From Marinovum algicola (GTDB lineage Bacteria; Pseudomonadota; Alphaproteobacteria; Rhodobacterales; Rhodobacteraceae), in NCBI RefSeq assembly GCF_900109145.1, contig NZ_FNYY01000003.1:248001-312000 (forward strand): a DNA stretch of 64,000 nucleotides, written 5' to 3'. How positions within the stretch are numbered: position 1 is the stretch's first letter; each line of letters begins with the position of its first letter. A program made the translations under genes and the position numbers. The notes beneath the pieces were generated by a model, which saw only the letters and a list, made by a program, of their open reading frames with translations, was not told the origin of the DNA and searched no databases. Positions 1-7,891 of the stretch are shown piece by piece.

Positions 1-651
1 CCCGATCTGCGGGTGGCGCTGCTGACCGCGGCCGGCGAAAAGTTCTTTTGCCCCGGATGGGATCTCAAGGCCGCCGCCGAAGGCGACGCGGTGGACGGCG
101 ACTATGGGGTCGGCGGCTTTGGCGGCTTGCAGGAGCTGCGCGGGTTGAACAAGCCGGTGATTGCCGCGGTCAACGGCATCTGCTGTGGTGGCGGTCTGGA
201 ACTGGCGCTGTCGGCCGATATCATCCTCGCCGCCGATCACGCCAGCTTTGCCCTGCCCGAGATCCGTTCGGGCACCGTCGCCGATGCCGCCTCGGTCAAG
301 CTGCCCAAGCGCATTCCCTATCACATTGCGATGGAAATGCTGCTGACCGGCCGCTGGCTCGACACCGCAGAGGCGGCGCGCTGGGGGCTGATCAACCACG
401 TCTATCCGGCCGGCGAACTGATGGCAGAAGCCCGCAAGCTGGCCGATCTGCTGGCCGCCGGGCCGCCACTGGTCCAGGCGGCGATCAAGGAAGTGGTGCG
501 CGAGGCCGAGGGCATGAAATTCCAGGATGCGATGAACCGCATCACCAAGAGCCAGTTCGCCACGGTCGAGCGGCTCTATCGCTCCGAGGACCAGAAGGAA
601 GGCGCCCGCGCCTTTGCCGAAAAACGCGATCCCGTTTGGAAGGGGAAATAG
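1..651 (+). CDS. caiD: CaiD-like enoyl-CoA hydratase/isomerase (5' partial)
   Basis: Crotonase-fold enzyme whose reading frame is open from base 1, so the N-terminus lies outside the window. The visible 216 residues hold the crotonase core: a GWDLKAA stretch, the NGICCGGGLELALSAD oxyanion-hole region and a downstream ALPEIRSG segment. The C-terminal AEKRDPVWKG ending is characteristic of carnitinyl-CoA dehydratases (CaiD). The inferred role is interconversion of crotonobetainyl-CoA and carnitinyl-CoA, which fits the two downstream carnitine genes. The stop codon is immediately followed by the next ATG, so the genes are co-transcribed. A generic enoyl-CoA hydratase is the alternative. Confidence 0.85.
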   Translation, partial: PDLRVALLTAAGEKFFCPGWDLKAAAEGDAVDGDYGVGGFGGLQELRGLNKPVIAAVNGICCGGGLELALSADIILAADHASFALPEIRSGTVADAASVKLPKRIPYHIAMEMLLTGRWLDTAEAARWGLINHVYPAGELMAEARKLADLLAAGPPLVQAAIKEVVREAEGMKFQDAMNRITKSQFATVERLYRSEDQKEGARAFAEKRDPVWKGK

Positions 652-1575
652 ATGCCATTGAACATGAACCGCAACGTCTTCATCACCTGCGCGGTGACCG
701 GATCGGGCGGCACGCAGGACAGAAGCCCGCATGTGCCGCGCAGCCCGGCCGAGATCGCCGAGAGCGCCATTGACGCCGCCAAGGCCGGCGCGGCGGTGGT
801 GCATTGCCATGTCCGCGACCCCGAGACCGGCGCGCCCTCGCGCCGTCTGGAGCTCTACCGCGAAGTGACCGAACGCATCCGCGCCGCCGAAGTCGACGTG
901 GTGCTGAACCTGACGGCGGGCATGGGCGGCGACATGGTCTTTGGCCCGCCCGAGGCGCCGCTGCCGCTGAACGAGACCGGCACCGACATGATCGGCGCGG
1001 GTGAACGCATGGCGCATGTCCGCGCCTGCCTGCCCGAGATCTGCACGCTCGATTGCGGTACGATGAACTTTGCCGAGGCCGACTACGTGATGACCAACAC
1101 GCCCGGCATGCTGCGCGCCATGGGCGGGATGATGACTGACCTGGGGGTGAAGCCCGAGATCGAGGCTTTCGACACCGGCCATCTCTGGTTTGCCAAGGAG
1201 CTGGTGCGAGAGGGCACCCTGGCACCGCAGGCGCTGGTGCAGCTCTGCATGGGGGTGCCCTGGGGCGCGCCCAATGATCTCAACACCCTGATGGCGATGG
1301 TCAACAACATCCCCGAGGATTGGACCTGGTCGGCGTTTTCGCTGGGCCGCGATCAGATGCCCTATGCCGCCGCCGCGGTACTGGCCGGCGGCAATGTGCG
1401 CGTCGGGCTGGAGGACAACCTCTTTCTCGACAAGGGCGTGCTGGCCACCAGCGCGCAGCTGGTCGACCGCGCGGTGACGATTGTCGAGAACATGGGGGCA
1501 AAGGTGATCGGCCCGGCAGAGGTCCGCGACAGGCTGGGGCTGGTGAAACGCGCGCCGCAAGGAGGTGCCGCATGA
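652..1575 (+). CDS. BKACE-family beta-keto acid cleavage enzyme (DUF849), probable dehydrocarnitine cleavage
   Basis: A 307-residue TIM-barrel enzyme of the beta-keto acid cleavage family. The metal-binding HxH pair is visible as VVHCHVRDP (His51, His53). Family members condense a beta-keto acid with acetyl-CoA and release acetoacetate plus a new CoA ester. Next to carnitine dehydrogenase the expected substrate is 3-dehydrocarnitine, giving betainyl-CoA and acetoacetate; that specificity is inferred from context. It starts directly after the stop of the CaiD-like gene and overlaps the next gene by ATGA, indicating translational coupling. An in-frame ATG four codons later is an alternative start. 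Confidence 0.9.
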   Translation: MPLNMNRNVFITCAVTGSGGTQDRSPHVPRSPAEIAESAIDAAKAGAAVVHCHVRDPETGAPSRRLELYREVTERIRAAEVDVVLNLTAGMGGDMVFGPPEAPLPLNETGTDMIGAGERMAHVRACLPEICTLDCGTMNFAEADYVMTNTPGMLRAMGGMMTDLGVKPEIEAFDTGHLWFAKELVREGTLAPQALVQLCMGVPWGAPNDLNTLMAMVNNIPEDWTWSAFSLGRDQMPYAAAAVLAGGNVRVGLEDNLFLDKGVLATSAQLVDRAVTIVENMGAKVIGPAEVRDRLGLVKRAPQGGAA

Positions 1576-2996
1576 CCCGCAAGGCAGCGATCATCGGCGG
1601 CGGCGTCATCGGCGGCGGCTGGGCCGCGCGCTTTCTGCTCAATGGCTGGGACGTGGCGGTCTTCGACCCCGACCCCGAGGCGCGGCGCAAGATCGACGAG
1701 GTGCTGGCCAACGCCCGCCGGGCCCTGCCCGCGCTTTATGACAAGGCGCTGCCACCCGAGGGAAATCTGAGCTATCACTCGGATTTGCACGCGGCCGTGG
1801 CCGGCGCGCTCTGGGTGCAGGAGAGCGTGCCCGAACGGCTCGACCTCAAGCACCGGGTGCATGACGCAATCACCCGGGCCGCCGATGCCGAGGCGGTGAT
1901 CGGCTCGTCGACCTCGGGCTTCCGCCCCTCGCAGCTGACCGCCGAGGGCGCGCGGGTGATCGTCGCCCATCCGTTCAACCCGGTCTACCTGCTGCCCCTG
2001 GTCGAACTGGTGGGCGAGGCCGGGCATTGCGCGCGGGCGGCAGAGATGCTGCACGAGATCGGAATGTCTCCCCTGACGCTGCGCAAGGAGATCGACGCCC
2101 ATATAGCCGACCGGCTGCTCGAGGCGGTCTGGCGCGAGAGCCTCTGGCTGGTCAAGGACGGCATCGCCACCACCGAAGAGATCGACGAGGCGATCCGCAT
2201 GGGCTTCGGGTTGCGCTGGGCGCAGATGGGGCTGTTCGAGACCTATCGCATCGCCGGCGGCGAGGCCGGGATGAAGCATTTCCTGGCCCAGTTCGGCCCG
2301 GCGCTGCAATGGCCCTGGACCAAGCTGATGGATGTGCCCGAGTTCACGCCCGAGCTGGTCGACCTGATCGCCGGGCAATCAGAGGCGCAATCCGGGCATC
2401 TCTCGATCCGCGATCTCGAGCGGCTGCGCGACGACAACCTTGTCGGCATGATGCGGGCTCTGCGCAAGTCCGGCAGCGGCGCCGGCGGCACGATCACCGC
2501 GCATGAGGCGGCCTTGCCCGATGCCGCGTCCGCCGACCTGCCGGTGACGGTGGACCGGGTGATCCCGCAGAGCTGGACCGACTACAACGGCCACATGAAC
2601 GAGGCGCATTATGTCGAGGTCTCCTGTCAGGCCACCGACCGTTTCATGGAGATGATCGGCGCCGATGCCGCCTATGTGGCGGCGGGCGGCAGCTATTTCA
2701 CGGTCGAGAACCACGTCCGCTACCTGGCCGAAATGCGCGCCGGCGGGCGGGTGACGGTGACGACCCAGGTGCTCGCGGGTGCCGGCAAAAAGATGCATCT
2801 GTTCCACCGTCTGCTGATGGCGGACGGCACATTGGCCGCCACGGTCGAAACGCTGCTCCTGCATGTCGACATGGCCACCCGCCGCAGCGCGCCGCCGTCG
2901 ACGGAGGTCGCCGGAGCGCTCGGCCGCTTTGCCGAGGCCCATGCCGGCCTGCCGAAGCCGAAGGGGGTCGGGCTTGCGGTGGGTCACCGGGGCTGA
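1572..2996 (+). CDS. Bifunctional carnitine 3-dehydrogenase / betainyl-CoA thioesterase
   Basis: A 474-residue fusion. The N-terminal part (about 1-310) is a 3-hydroxyacyl-CoA dehydrogenase-type NAD enzyme with a Rossmann IGGGVIGGGWAARF motif near residue 8 and the HPFNP signature. The C-terminal part (about 325-470) is a hotdog thioesterase with a DYNGHMNEAHY motif. This fusion is known from carnitine catabolism in rhizobia: the dehydrogenase oxidises L-carnitine to 3-dehydrocarnitine and the thioesterase hydrolyses betainyl-CoA to glycine betaine. With the preceding BKACE this gives a full carnitine-to-betaine route. The start is the ATG overlapping the upstream stop, preceded by AAGGAGG; the frame stays open further upstream but only across the BKACE gene. 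Confidence 0.93.
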   Translation: MTRKAAIIGGGVIGGGWAARFLLNGWDVAVFDPDPEARRKIDEVLANARRALPALYDKALPPEGNLSYHSDLHAAVAGALWVQESVPERLDLKHRVHDAITRAADAEAVIGSSTSGFRPSQLTAEGARVIVAHPFNPVYLLPLVELVGEAGHCARAAEMLHEIGMSPLTLRKEIDAHIADRLLEAVWRESLWLVKDGIATTEEIDEAIRMGFGLRWAQMGLFETYRIAGGEAGMKHFLAQFGPALQWPWTKLMDVPEFTPELVDLIAGQSEAQSGHLSIRDLERLRDDNLVGMMRALRKSGSGAGGTITAHEAALPDAASADLPVTVDRVIPQSWTDYNGHMNEAHYVEVSCQATDRFMEMIGADAAYVAAGGSYFTVENHVRYLAEMRAGGRVTVTTQVLAGAGKKMHLFHRLLMADGTLAATVETLLLHVDMATRRSAPPSTEVAGALGRFAEAHAGLPKPKGVGLAVGHRG

Positions 2997-3056
2997 GCCA
3001 CGCGCGGCCCCGAGGCCGGGCGTTTGTGCGGGCCGGGCGTTCGTGCGGGCCAGGAG

Positions 3057-3078
3057 GTCCCGGATCGGGGTCCGGGAC
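3057..3078. repeat. REP-like palindrome, copy 1
   Basis: Arms GTCCCGGA (3057-3064) and TCCGGGAC (3071-3078) flank TCGGGG. It lies in the 275-base gap between the carnitine genes and the TRAP receptor gene. The same core recurs in other gaps of this window. Confidence 0.7.
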
Positions 3079-3271
3079 GCGACAGGCTATTGCCCGCCGA
3101 TTCTCTCGCGCGTCCCGGCCGCCGCGCCGGGGCCTCACCCTGCCCCGCGCCCCCGCCTGCGCCGCAAAACCCGCACAGATCGCCCCGCCCCGACTTCCCG
3201 CTTGTTCCTCTTGAATAATCTCTGCCGAAAGATACGGTGGCAGGCATAAATCAAACGGGAGGAACAATAAC

Positions 3272-4231
3272 ATGAAACTTGCCAGATACTTTGCCATTGC
3301 CACACTGGTCGCCGCCACCCCGGCGCTGTCGCAGATGCAGCTCTCGATCGCCACCGGCGGCACCGGCGGCGTCTATTACCCGATGGGCGGCGGCTTGGCC
3401 GAGGTGATCAACAATCACGTCGACGGCTACAGCGCGACCGCCGAGGTCACCGGCGCCTCGGTCGAGAACATGGGGCTGATCGCGACCGGCGACGCCGATT
3501 TCGCCATCGGCCTCGCCGACACCGTGCAGCAGGCCTATACCGGCACTGGCCGTTTCGAGGGCCAGCAGCTGCCGATGATCCGCGCCGTGGGCTCGCTTTA
3601 TGCCAATATGGTGCAGATCGTGACCCTGGCCGACAGCGGCATTGAGGGGCTCGACGATCTCAAGGGCAAGCGCGTCTCGGTCGGTGCACCGGGCTCGGGC
3701 ACCGAGGTCAATGCCCGCACCCTGCTCGAGGCCAATGGCATCAGCTTCGATGATTTCGACGCCCAGCGGCTGAACTTCAACGAGACCGCCGATGCGCTCA
3801 ACAACGGCGATATCGACGCCGGCTTCTGGAGCGTCGGCGCGCCGACCTCGTCGATCCTCAACCTCGCCACCACCAACTCGATCCGCATGATCGGCCTCAA
3901 TGACGAACAGCTCGCGGCGGCCGATGCAGCCGACGAGACCTTTGCCCCGCTGAAGCTCGCGGGCGGCGTCTATCAGGGCGTCGATGATGAAGTGTCCACC
4001 GTGGGCGTGCCCAACGTGCTGGTGGTGTCGTCCGAGATGGACGCGGACACCGTCTATCAGATTACCAAGGCGATGTACGAGAACATTGCCGACATGCAGG
4101 CGGTGCACCCGGCGGCGAACGAGACCACGATCGAATTCTCGATGAACGCCACCCCGGTGCCGCTGCACCCCGGTGCGCTGCGCTATTTCGAGGAAGCCGG
4201 CGCCACCGTTCCCGACCATCTGCGCCCGTGA
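3272..4231 (+). CDS. TAXI-family TRAP transporter solute-binding protein
   Basis: A 319-residue periplasmic binding protein. It has a signal peptide (about 1-20, ending ALSQ), then an ATGGTGGVYYPMGGGLA stretch typical of the TAXI family of TRAP receptors. It delivers substrate to the fused permease encoded two genes downstream. A GGGAGG ribosome site sits a few bases ahead of the ATG. The substrate is not evident from the sequence. Position behind a carnitine cluster makes a carboxylate or betaine-like compound possible, but about 275 bases separate the two groups, so they may be separate transcription units. Confidence 0.93.
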   Translation: MKLARYFAIATLVAATPALSQMQLSIATGGTGGVYYPMGGGLAEVINNHVDGYSATAEVTGASVENMGLIATGDADFAIGLADTVQQAYTGTGRFEGQQLPMIRAVGSLYANMVQIVTLADSGIEGLDDLKGKRVSVGAPGSGTEVNARTLLEANGISFDDFDAQRLNFNETADALNNGDIDAGFWSVGAPTSSILNLATTNSIRMIGLNDEQLAAADAADETFAPLKLAGGVYQGVDDEVSTVGVPNVLVVSSEMDADTVYQITKAMYENIADMQAVHPAANETTIEFSMNATPVPLHPGALRYFEEAGATVPDHLRP

Positions 4232-4695
4232 TCGGCGCTTTCGGAAGAGGGCTTGCGGCCCTCTTCCTCACCGTTTCGACCGTCCAGGCCGGCGTTCTGA
4301 CCGCCACCCTGCCCGACGGCACCGAGATCGGCCGCATTGCCGTCGCCGAGGGCGGTGGATGGTGCGTGCTGTGGAACCATTCGGTGCAGGGCTTTCCGGT
4401 GCAGGATTGCTACCAGAACCGCCAGGGTCGCATGGTGCTCACGCGCTCGCACCAGCCCGATTTCGCCGCCGGTCTCGGCCATCTGCCCGGCCGGGGGCGG
4501 CAGGTCTCCGACGGCGCCGGCGGCTATTGGATCGAAGACATCGACGAGCCGGTCCCGGGGGATGCCTATGTGCTCCGCCCCGGCCGCGCTGCCGTCAATC
4601 ACAGGATCGTTGCAGGTAACGCCGAAATCCCGCTTTCGGCCCGCGCCGCGCGCCAGCGGGTCCGGATCGCTCTGCAACCGGGAGACCCCGAATGA
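4228..4695 (+). CDS. DUF1850 domain protein of a TAXI-TRAP operon
   Basis: A 155-residue exported protein with a signal peptide (about 1-21) and a GWCVLWNHSVQG segment matching DUF1850 proteins, which often lie between TAXI receptors and their permeases. GTG start overlaps the receptor stop as GTGA, and its own stop overlaps the permease start as ATGA, so the three are translationally coupled. Two cysteines (in GWCVLW and VQDCYQ) could form a periplasmic disulfide. The molecular role is unknown; an accessory role in TAXI-TRAP transport is inferred only from this constant association. Confidence 0.82.
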   Translation: MIGAFGRGLAALFLTVSTVQAGVLTATLPDGTEIGRIAVAEGGGWCVLWNHSVQGFPVQDCYQNRQGRMVLTRSHQPDFAAGLGHLPGRGRQVSDGAGGYWIEDIDEPVPGDAYVLRPGRAAVNHRIVAGNAEIPLSARAARQRVRIALQPGDPE

Positions 4696-6671
4696 CCGAC
4701 ACCTATGAAGTCAAGGCGCCCGGCGCCGACCGCCAGCCGCGCTCGGTGCTGATGGCGATCGCCATCGTCGCCATCACCCTGTCGCTGTTCCAGCTCTATG
4801 CCGCCGGCATCCAGCCGCTGGGGCTGTTCTTTCAGCGGCCGATCCACCTGGGCTTCATTCTGGTACTCTGTTTCCTGATGTATCCGGTCACCGGCAACCG
4901 GCCGCGCGGGCTGGTCGGCTGGGCCATCGACGGGCCGCTGATCGCCTGTGGCGTGCTGGTCGGCTATTGGGTGCCGGCCAATATCGACGCCATCGCCAAT
5001 GCCATCATCCCGCGGCAGCAGGATGTCGTCGTCGGCGTCATCACCACCCTCGTGGTGCTCGAGGCGGCGCGGCGCGCCATCGGCCTCGGCATGACAATCA
5101 TCGGCGCCATGTTCATTCTCTACGCCTTTGCCGGGTCGCGCGGCGAACTGCCCTGGCTGGCCGACTGGATGCCCGGCATCCTCAACCACCGGGGCTATAC
5201 GCTGGACCGGCTGGCCAGCCAGATGACCCTGGGCGCCGAGGGCATCTTCGGCCTGCCGCTGGGCGTGGCCGCCACCTTCATCTTTGTCTTCGTGCTGTTC
5301 GGCGCCTTTCTCGAAGTCACCGGCGCCGGCAAGTTCTTCATCGACCTGGCCTATGCCGCCACCGGCCGCCAGCGCGGCGGCCCGGCCAAGGCGGCGGTGA
5401 TCGCCTCGGCCGGCATGGGGTCGATTTCGGGCTCGGCGATCGCCAATGTGGTGACGACCGGCGCCTTTACCATCCCGCTGATGAAACGCCTCGGCTACCG
5501 CCCGGCTCAGGCCGGCGGCATCGAGGCCGCGGCCTCGACCGGCGGCCAGATCATGCCGCCGCTGATGGGGGCCGGCGCCTTCCTGATGAGCGAATTCACC
5601 CGCGTGCCGTATATCGAGATCGTGCTGGTCTCGATCTTTCCGGCCGTCCTCTATTTCGGCGCGGTCTATCTGCTGGTGCATATCGCCGCCGTCAAACAGG
5701 GCATGAAGGGCCTTCCCTCGGCCGATCTGCCCCGGGTGCGCGAGGTGCTGGCCGAGGGTTGGCATTTCCTCTTGCCGCTGGTGGCGCTGGTCTGGCTGCT
5801 GGTGGTCGGCTATTCGCCGATGCGCGTCGGCTTTTACGCCATCCTCGCGGTGATCGGCGCCGCGGTGCTGCGCGGGCTGATGCAATATTTCGCCGCCGGC
5901 CCGACGCTGGCCGGACTGGTGGCGCTGGCCAGGGCAGGCTTTGCCAAGACGCTCGAGGCGCTGGAGCTGGGCGCGCGTAATGCCGTTGCCGTCTCGATGG
6001 CCTGCGCCGTGGCCGGGATCGTCGTCGGCGTCGTCGGCCTGACCGGGCTGGGGCTGAAGTTCTCGGCGATGATGCTGGCCTTTTCCAATGGCAACCTGCT
6101 GCTGGCGCTGCTTTTGGTGGTGATCGCCTCGCTGATCCTCGGCATGGGGCTGCCGGTGACCGCGGCCTATATCGTGCTGATCATCCTCGTCGGCCCGGCG
6201 CTGACCGAGGAATTCGGCATCCCGCTGCTGATCTCGCATCTGGTGGTCTTCTGGTGGAGCCAGGACAGCAACGTCACGCCACCGGTGGCGCTCGCCGGCT
6301 TTGCCGGCGCGGCGATTGCCAATGCCTCGCCGATGGAGACCTCGGTGCAGGCGTGGAAATACGCCAAGGGGCTCTACCTGATCCCGCTTTTCATGGTCTA
6401 CAACCCGTCGATCATCGAAGGCGGGCCGGTGCCGCTGGTGCTCTGGAACGGCTTTATCGCGATCCTGGCGCTGACCGCCTTTGCCGCCGCGCTCGAGGCC
6501 TATCTCTTCGGCCCGATGCCGCATTGGGCACGGCTGCTGGTGGTGCCGGGAATGATCGCAGTGTTCTGGCCCAGCCTCCAGATCGAGATCGCGGGCGCCC
6601 TGCTGCTCTGCGCGCTGCTGGCGATGAACTGGTTCGGCGCGCGCGGCCACAGGCAACCGGCACCGGGATGA
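4692..6671 (+). CDS. TRAP transporter fused permease (DctQM type)
   Basis: A 659-residue inner-membrane protein combining the small (DctQ-like) and large (DctM-like) permease subunits, as is normal for TAXI systems. Many hydrophobic segments are visible. The DctM part carries GSISGSAIANVVTTGAFTIP and MGLPVTAAYIVL motifs. It takes up substrate from the TAXI receptor, driven by an ion gradient. The start overlaps the DUF1850 stop. Confidence 0.95.
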   Translation: MTDTYEVKAPGADRQPRSVLMAIAIVAITLSLFQLYAAGIQPLGLFFQRPIHLGFILVLCFLMYPVTGNRPRGLVGWAIDGPLIACGVLVGYWVPANIDAIANAIIPRQQDVVVGVITTLVVLEAARRAIGLGMTIIGAMFILYAFAGSRGELPWLADWMPGILNHRGYTLDRLASQMTLGAEGIFGLPLGVAATFIFVFVLFGAFLEVTGAGKFFIDLAYAATGRQRGGPAKAAVIASAGMGSISGSAIANVVTTGAFTIPLMKRLGYRPAQAGGIEAAASTGGQIMPPLMGAGAFLMSEFTRVPYIEIVLVSIFPAVLYFGAVYLLVHIAAVKQGMKGLPSADLPRVREVLAEGWHFLLPLVALVWLLVVGYSPMRVGFYAILAVIGAAVLRGLMQYFAAGPTLAGLVALARAGFAKTLEALELGARNAVAVSMACAVAGIVVGVVGLTGLGLKFSAMMLAFSNGNLLLALLLVVIASLILGMGLPVTAAYIVLIILVGPALTEEFGIPLLISHLVVFWWSQDSNVTPPVALAGFAGAAIANASPMETSVQAWKYAKGLYLIPLFMVYNPSIIEGGPVPLVLWNGFIAILALTAFAAALEAYLFGPMPHWARLLVVPGMIAVFWPSLQIEIAGALLLCALLAMNWFGARGHRQPAPG

Positions 6672-6760
6672 GACGGCACATGAAATCCGGCTGATTGATT
6701 GCGGTTGCGGGCGTCCCGGCCGATAAAGGCGCCGATACCCAGTTGCCGGAGTGTGCCGCC

Positions 6761-7891
6761 ATGACCCTGCGCTTCATCCATGCGTCCGACCTGCATATCG
6801 GGCGCAAGTTCGCCAATATCCCACAGCCCGAAGACGGCAACATTCGCGGCCGGTTGATGGAGGCCCGCCATGGCGCGATCGCCCGGCTAACCGAGGTGGC
6901 GCAGTCCCGCGATGCCGGCCATGTTCTGCTGGCCGGCGACACCTTTGACACGGCCACGCCCTCGCCTGCGGTGATCCGGCAGGCGCTGGCGGCGATGGGC
7001 GAAGCCGGCGGCGTGACCTGGTGGCTCCTGCCCGGCAACCACGACAACCTGCGCGATGCCGAGCCGCTCTGGGAGGCGATCCGCCGCGACGCACCCGCCA
7101 ATGTCGTGGCGCTCACCGAGGCGGACCCGCAACCACTGGGCGACGTGGCCACGCTGCTGCCGGCACCGGTGGCCTTTCGCGCCGGGGCCAGCGATCCGAC
7201 CGAGCCGCTGGTGCGCATGGAAAGCGAGGCCGGCCGGATGCGCGTGGGGCTGGCCCATGGCGGCGTCACCGATTTCACCGGCTCGGGCGAGGCCATCGCC
7301 CCCGACCGCGACCGCAGCGCGCGGCTCGACTACCTGGCACTGGGCGACTGGCACGGGCGGCTGCCGGTCTCGGACCGGGTGCACTATTGCGGCAGCCCCG
7401 AGCAGGACCGTTTCAAGCATGGCCGGCGCGGCGTCTGCCTTGCGGTCACGCTTGAGGGCCCCGGCGCCCCGCCGCAGGTCGAAGAAGTCGAGACCGGCGC
7501 CTTTCTCTGGACCGAGCGCCCGCTGGCGCTGCACCCGCGGCAGGACGCGGCGCAGGCGCTGGCGACGATCCTGCCCGAAACCGGGCGGCGCGACGTGCTG
7601 TTGCGGGTGCGGGCCAATGGCTGGGCCGGGCTGTCGGATCAGGCCGATCTGCGCCACGCGGCGGATCGGGTCGCCCCCGATTTCGCGCATTTCGAGCTGC
7701 TGACCGACGAACTCGGCACGCAATACGATGCCGGCGACCTCGACGAGATCGACCGCGCCGGCGCCTTGCGGCTGGCCGCCGAGAGCTTGCAGGAGGCGGC
7801 GCAATCCGAAACCCTGTCGCACCAGGATCGGCAGGTGGCCGGGGATGCGCTTGCCCGGCTCTACGCCTATGTTCGGGAGGACGCGCAATGA
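6761..7891 (+). CDS. SbcD/YhaO-like DNA repair metallophosphoesterase
   Basis: A 376-residue Mre11-type nuclease. Metal-ligand motifs appear in order: ASDLHIG (Asp10, His12), LLAGDTFD, LPGNHDN and LGDWHG. A GSPEQDRF segment follows and the remainder is a C-terminal capping region. It pairs with the SMC-like ATPase gene that it overlaps by four bases. The nuclease cuts DNA ends or hairpins when driven by the ATPase; that function is known for the family and not shown here. The frame is open 22 codons further upstream, but the ATG at 6761 begins the typical MTLRFIHASDLH sequence. Confidence 0.92.
   Translation: MTLRFIHASDLHIGRKFANIPQPEDGNIRGRLMEARHGAIARLTEVAQSRDAGHVLLAGDTFDTATPSPAVIRQALAAMGEAGGVTWWLLPGNHDNLRDAEPLWEAIRRDAPANVVALTEADPQPLGDVATLLPAPVAFRAGASDPTEPLVRMESEAGRMRVGLAHGGVTDFTGSGEAIAPDRDRSARLDYLALGDWHGRLPVSDRVHYCGSPEQDRFKHGRRGVCLAVTLEGPGAPPQVEEVETGAFLWTERPLALHPRQDAAQALATILPETGRRDVLLRVRANGWAGLSDQADLRHAADRVAPDFAHFELLTDELGTQYDAGDLDEIDRAGALRLAAESLQEAAQSETLSHQDRQVAGDALARLYAYVREDAQ

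Noticed and set aside
4599-6656. A minus-strand open frame of 685 codons
   Set aside because: His/Gln/Arg-rich shadow of the TRAP permease gene on the other strand.
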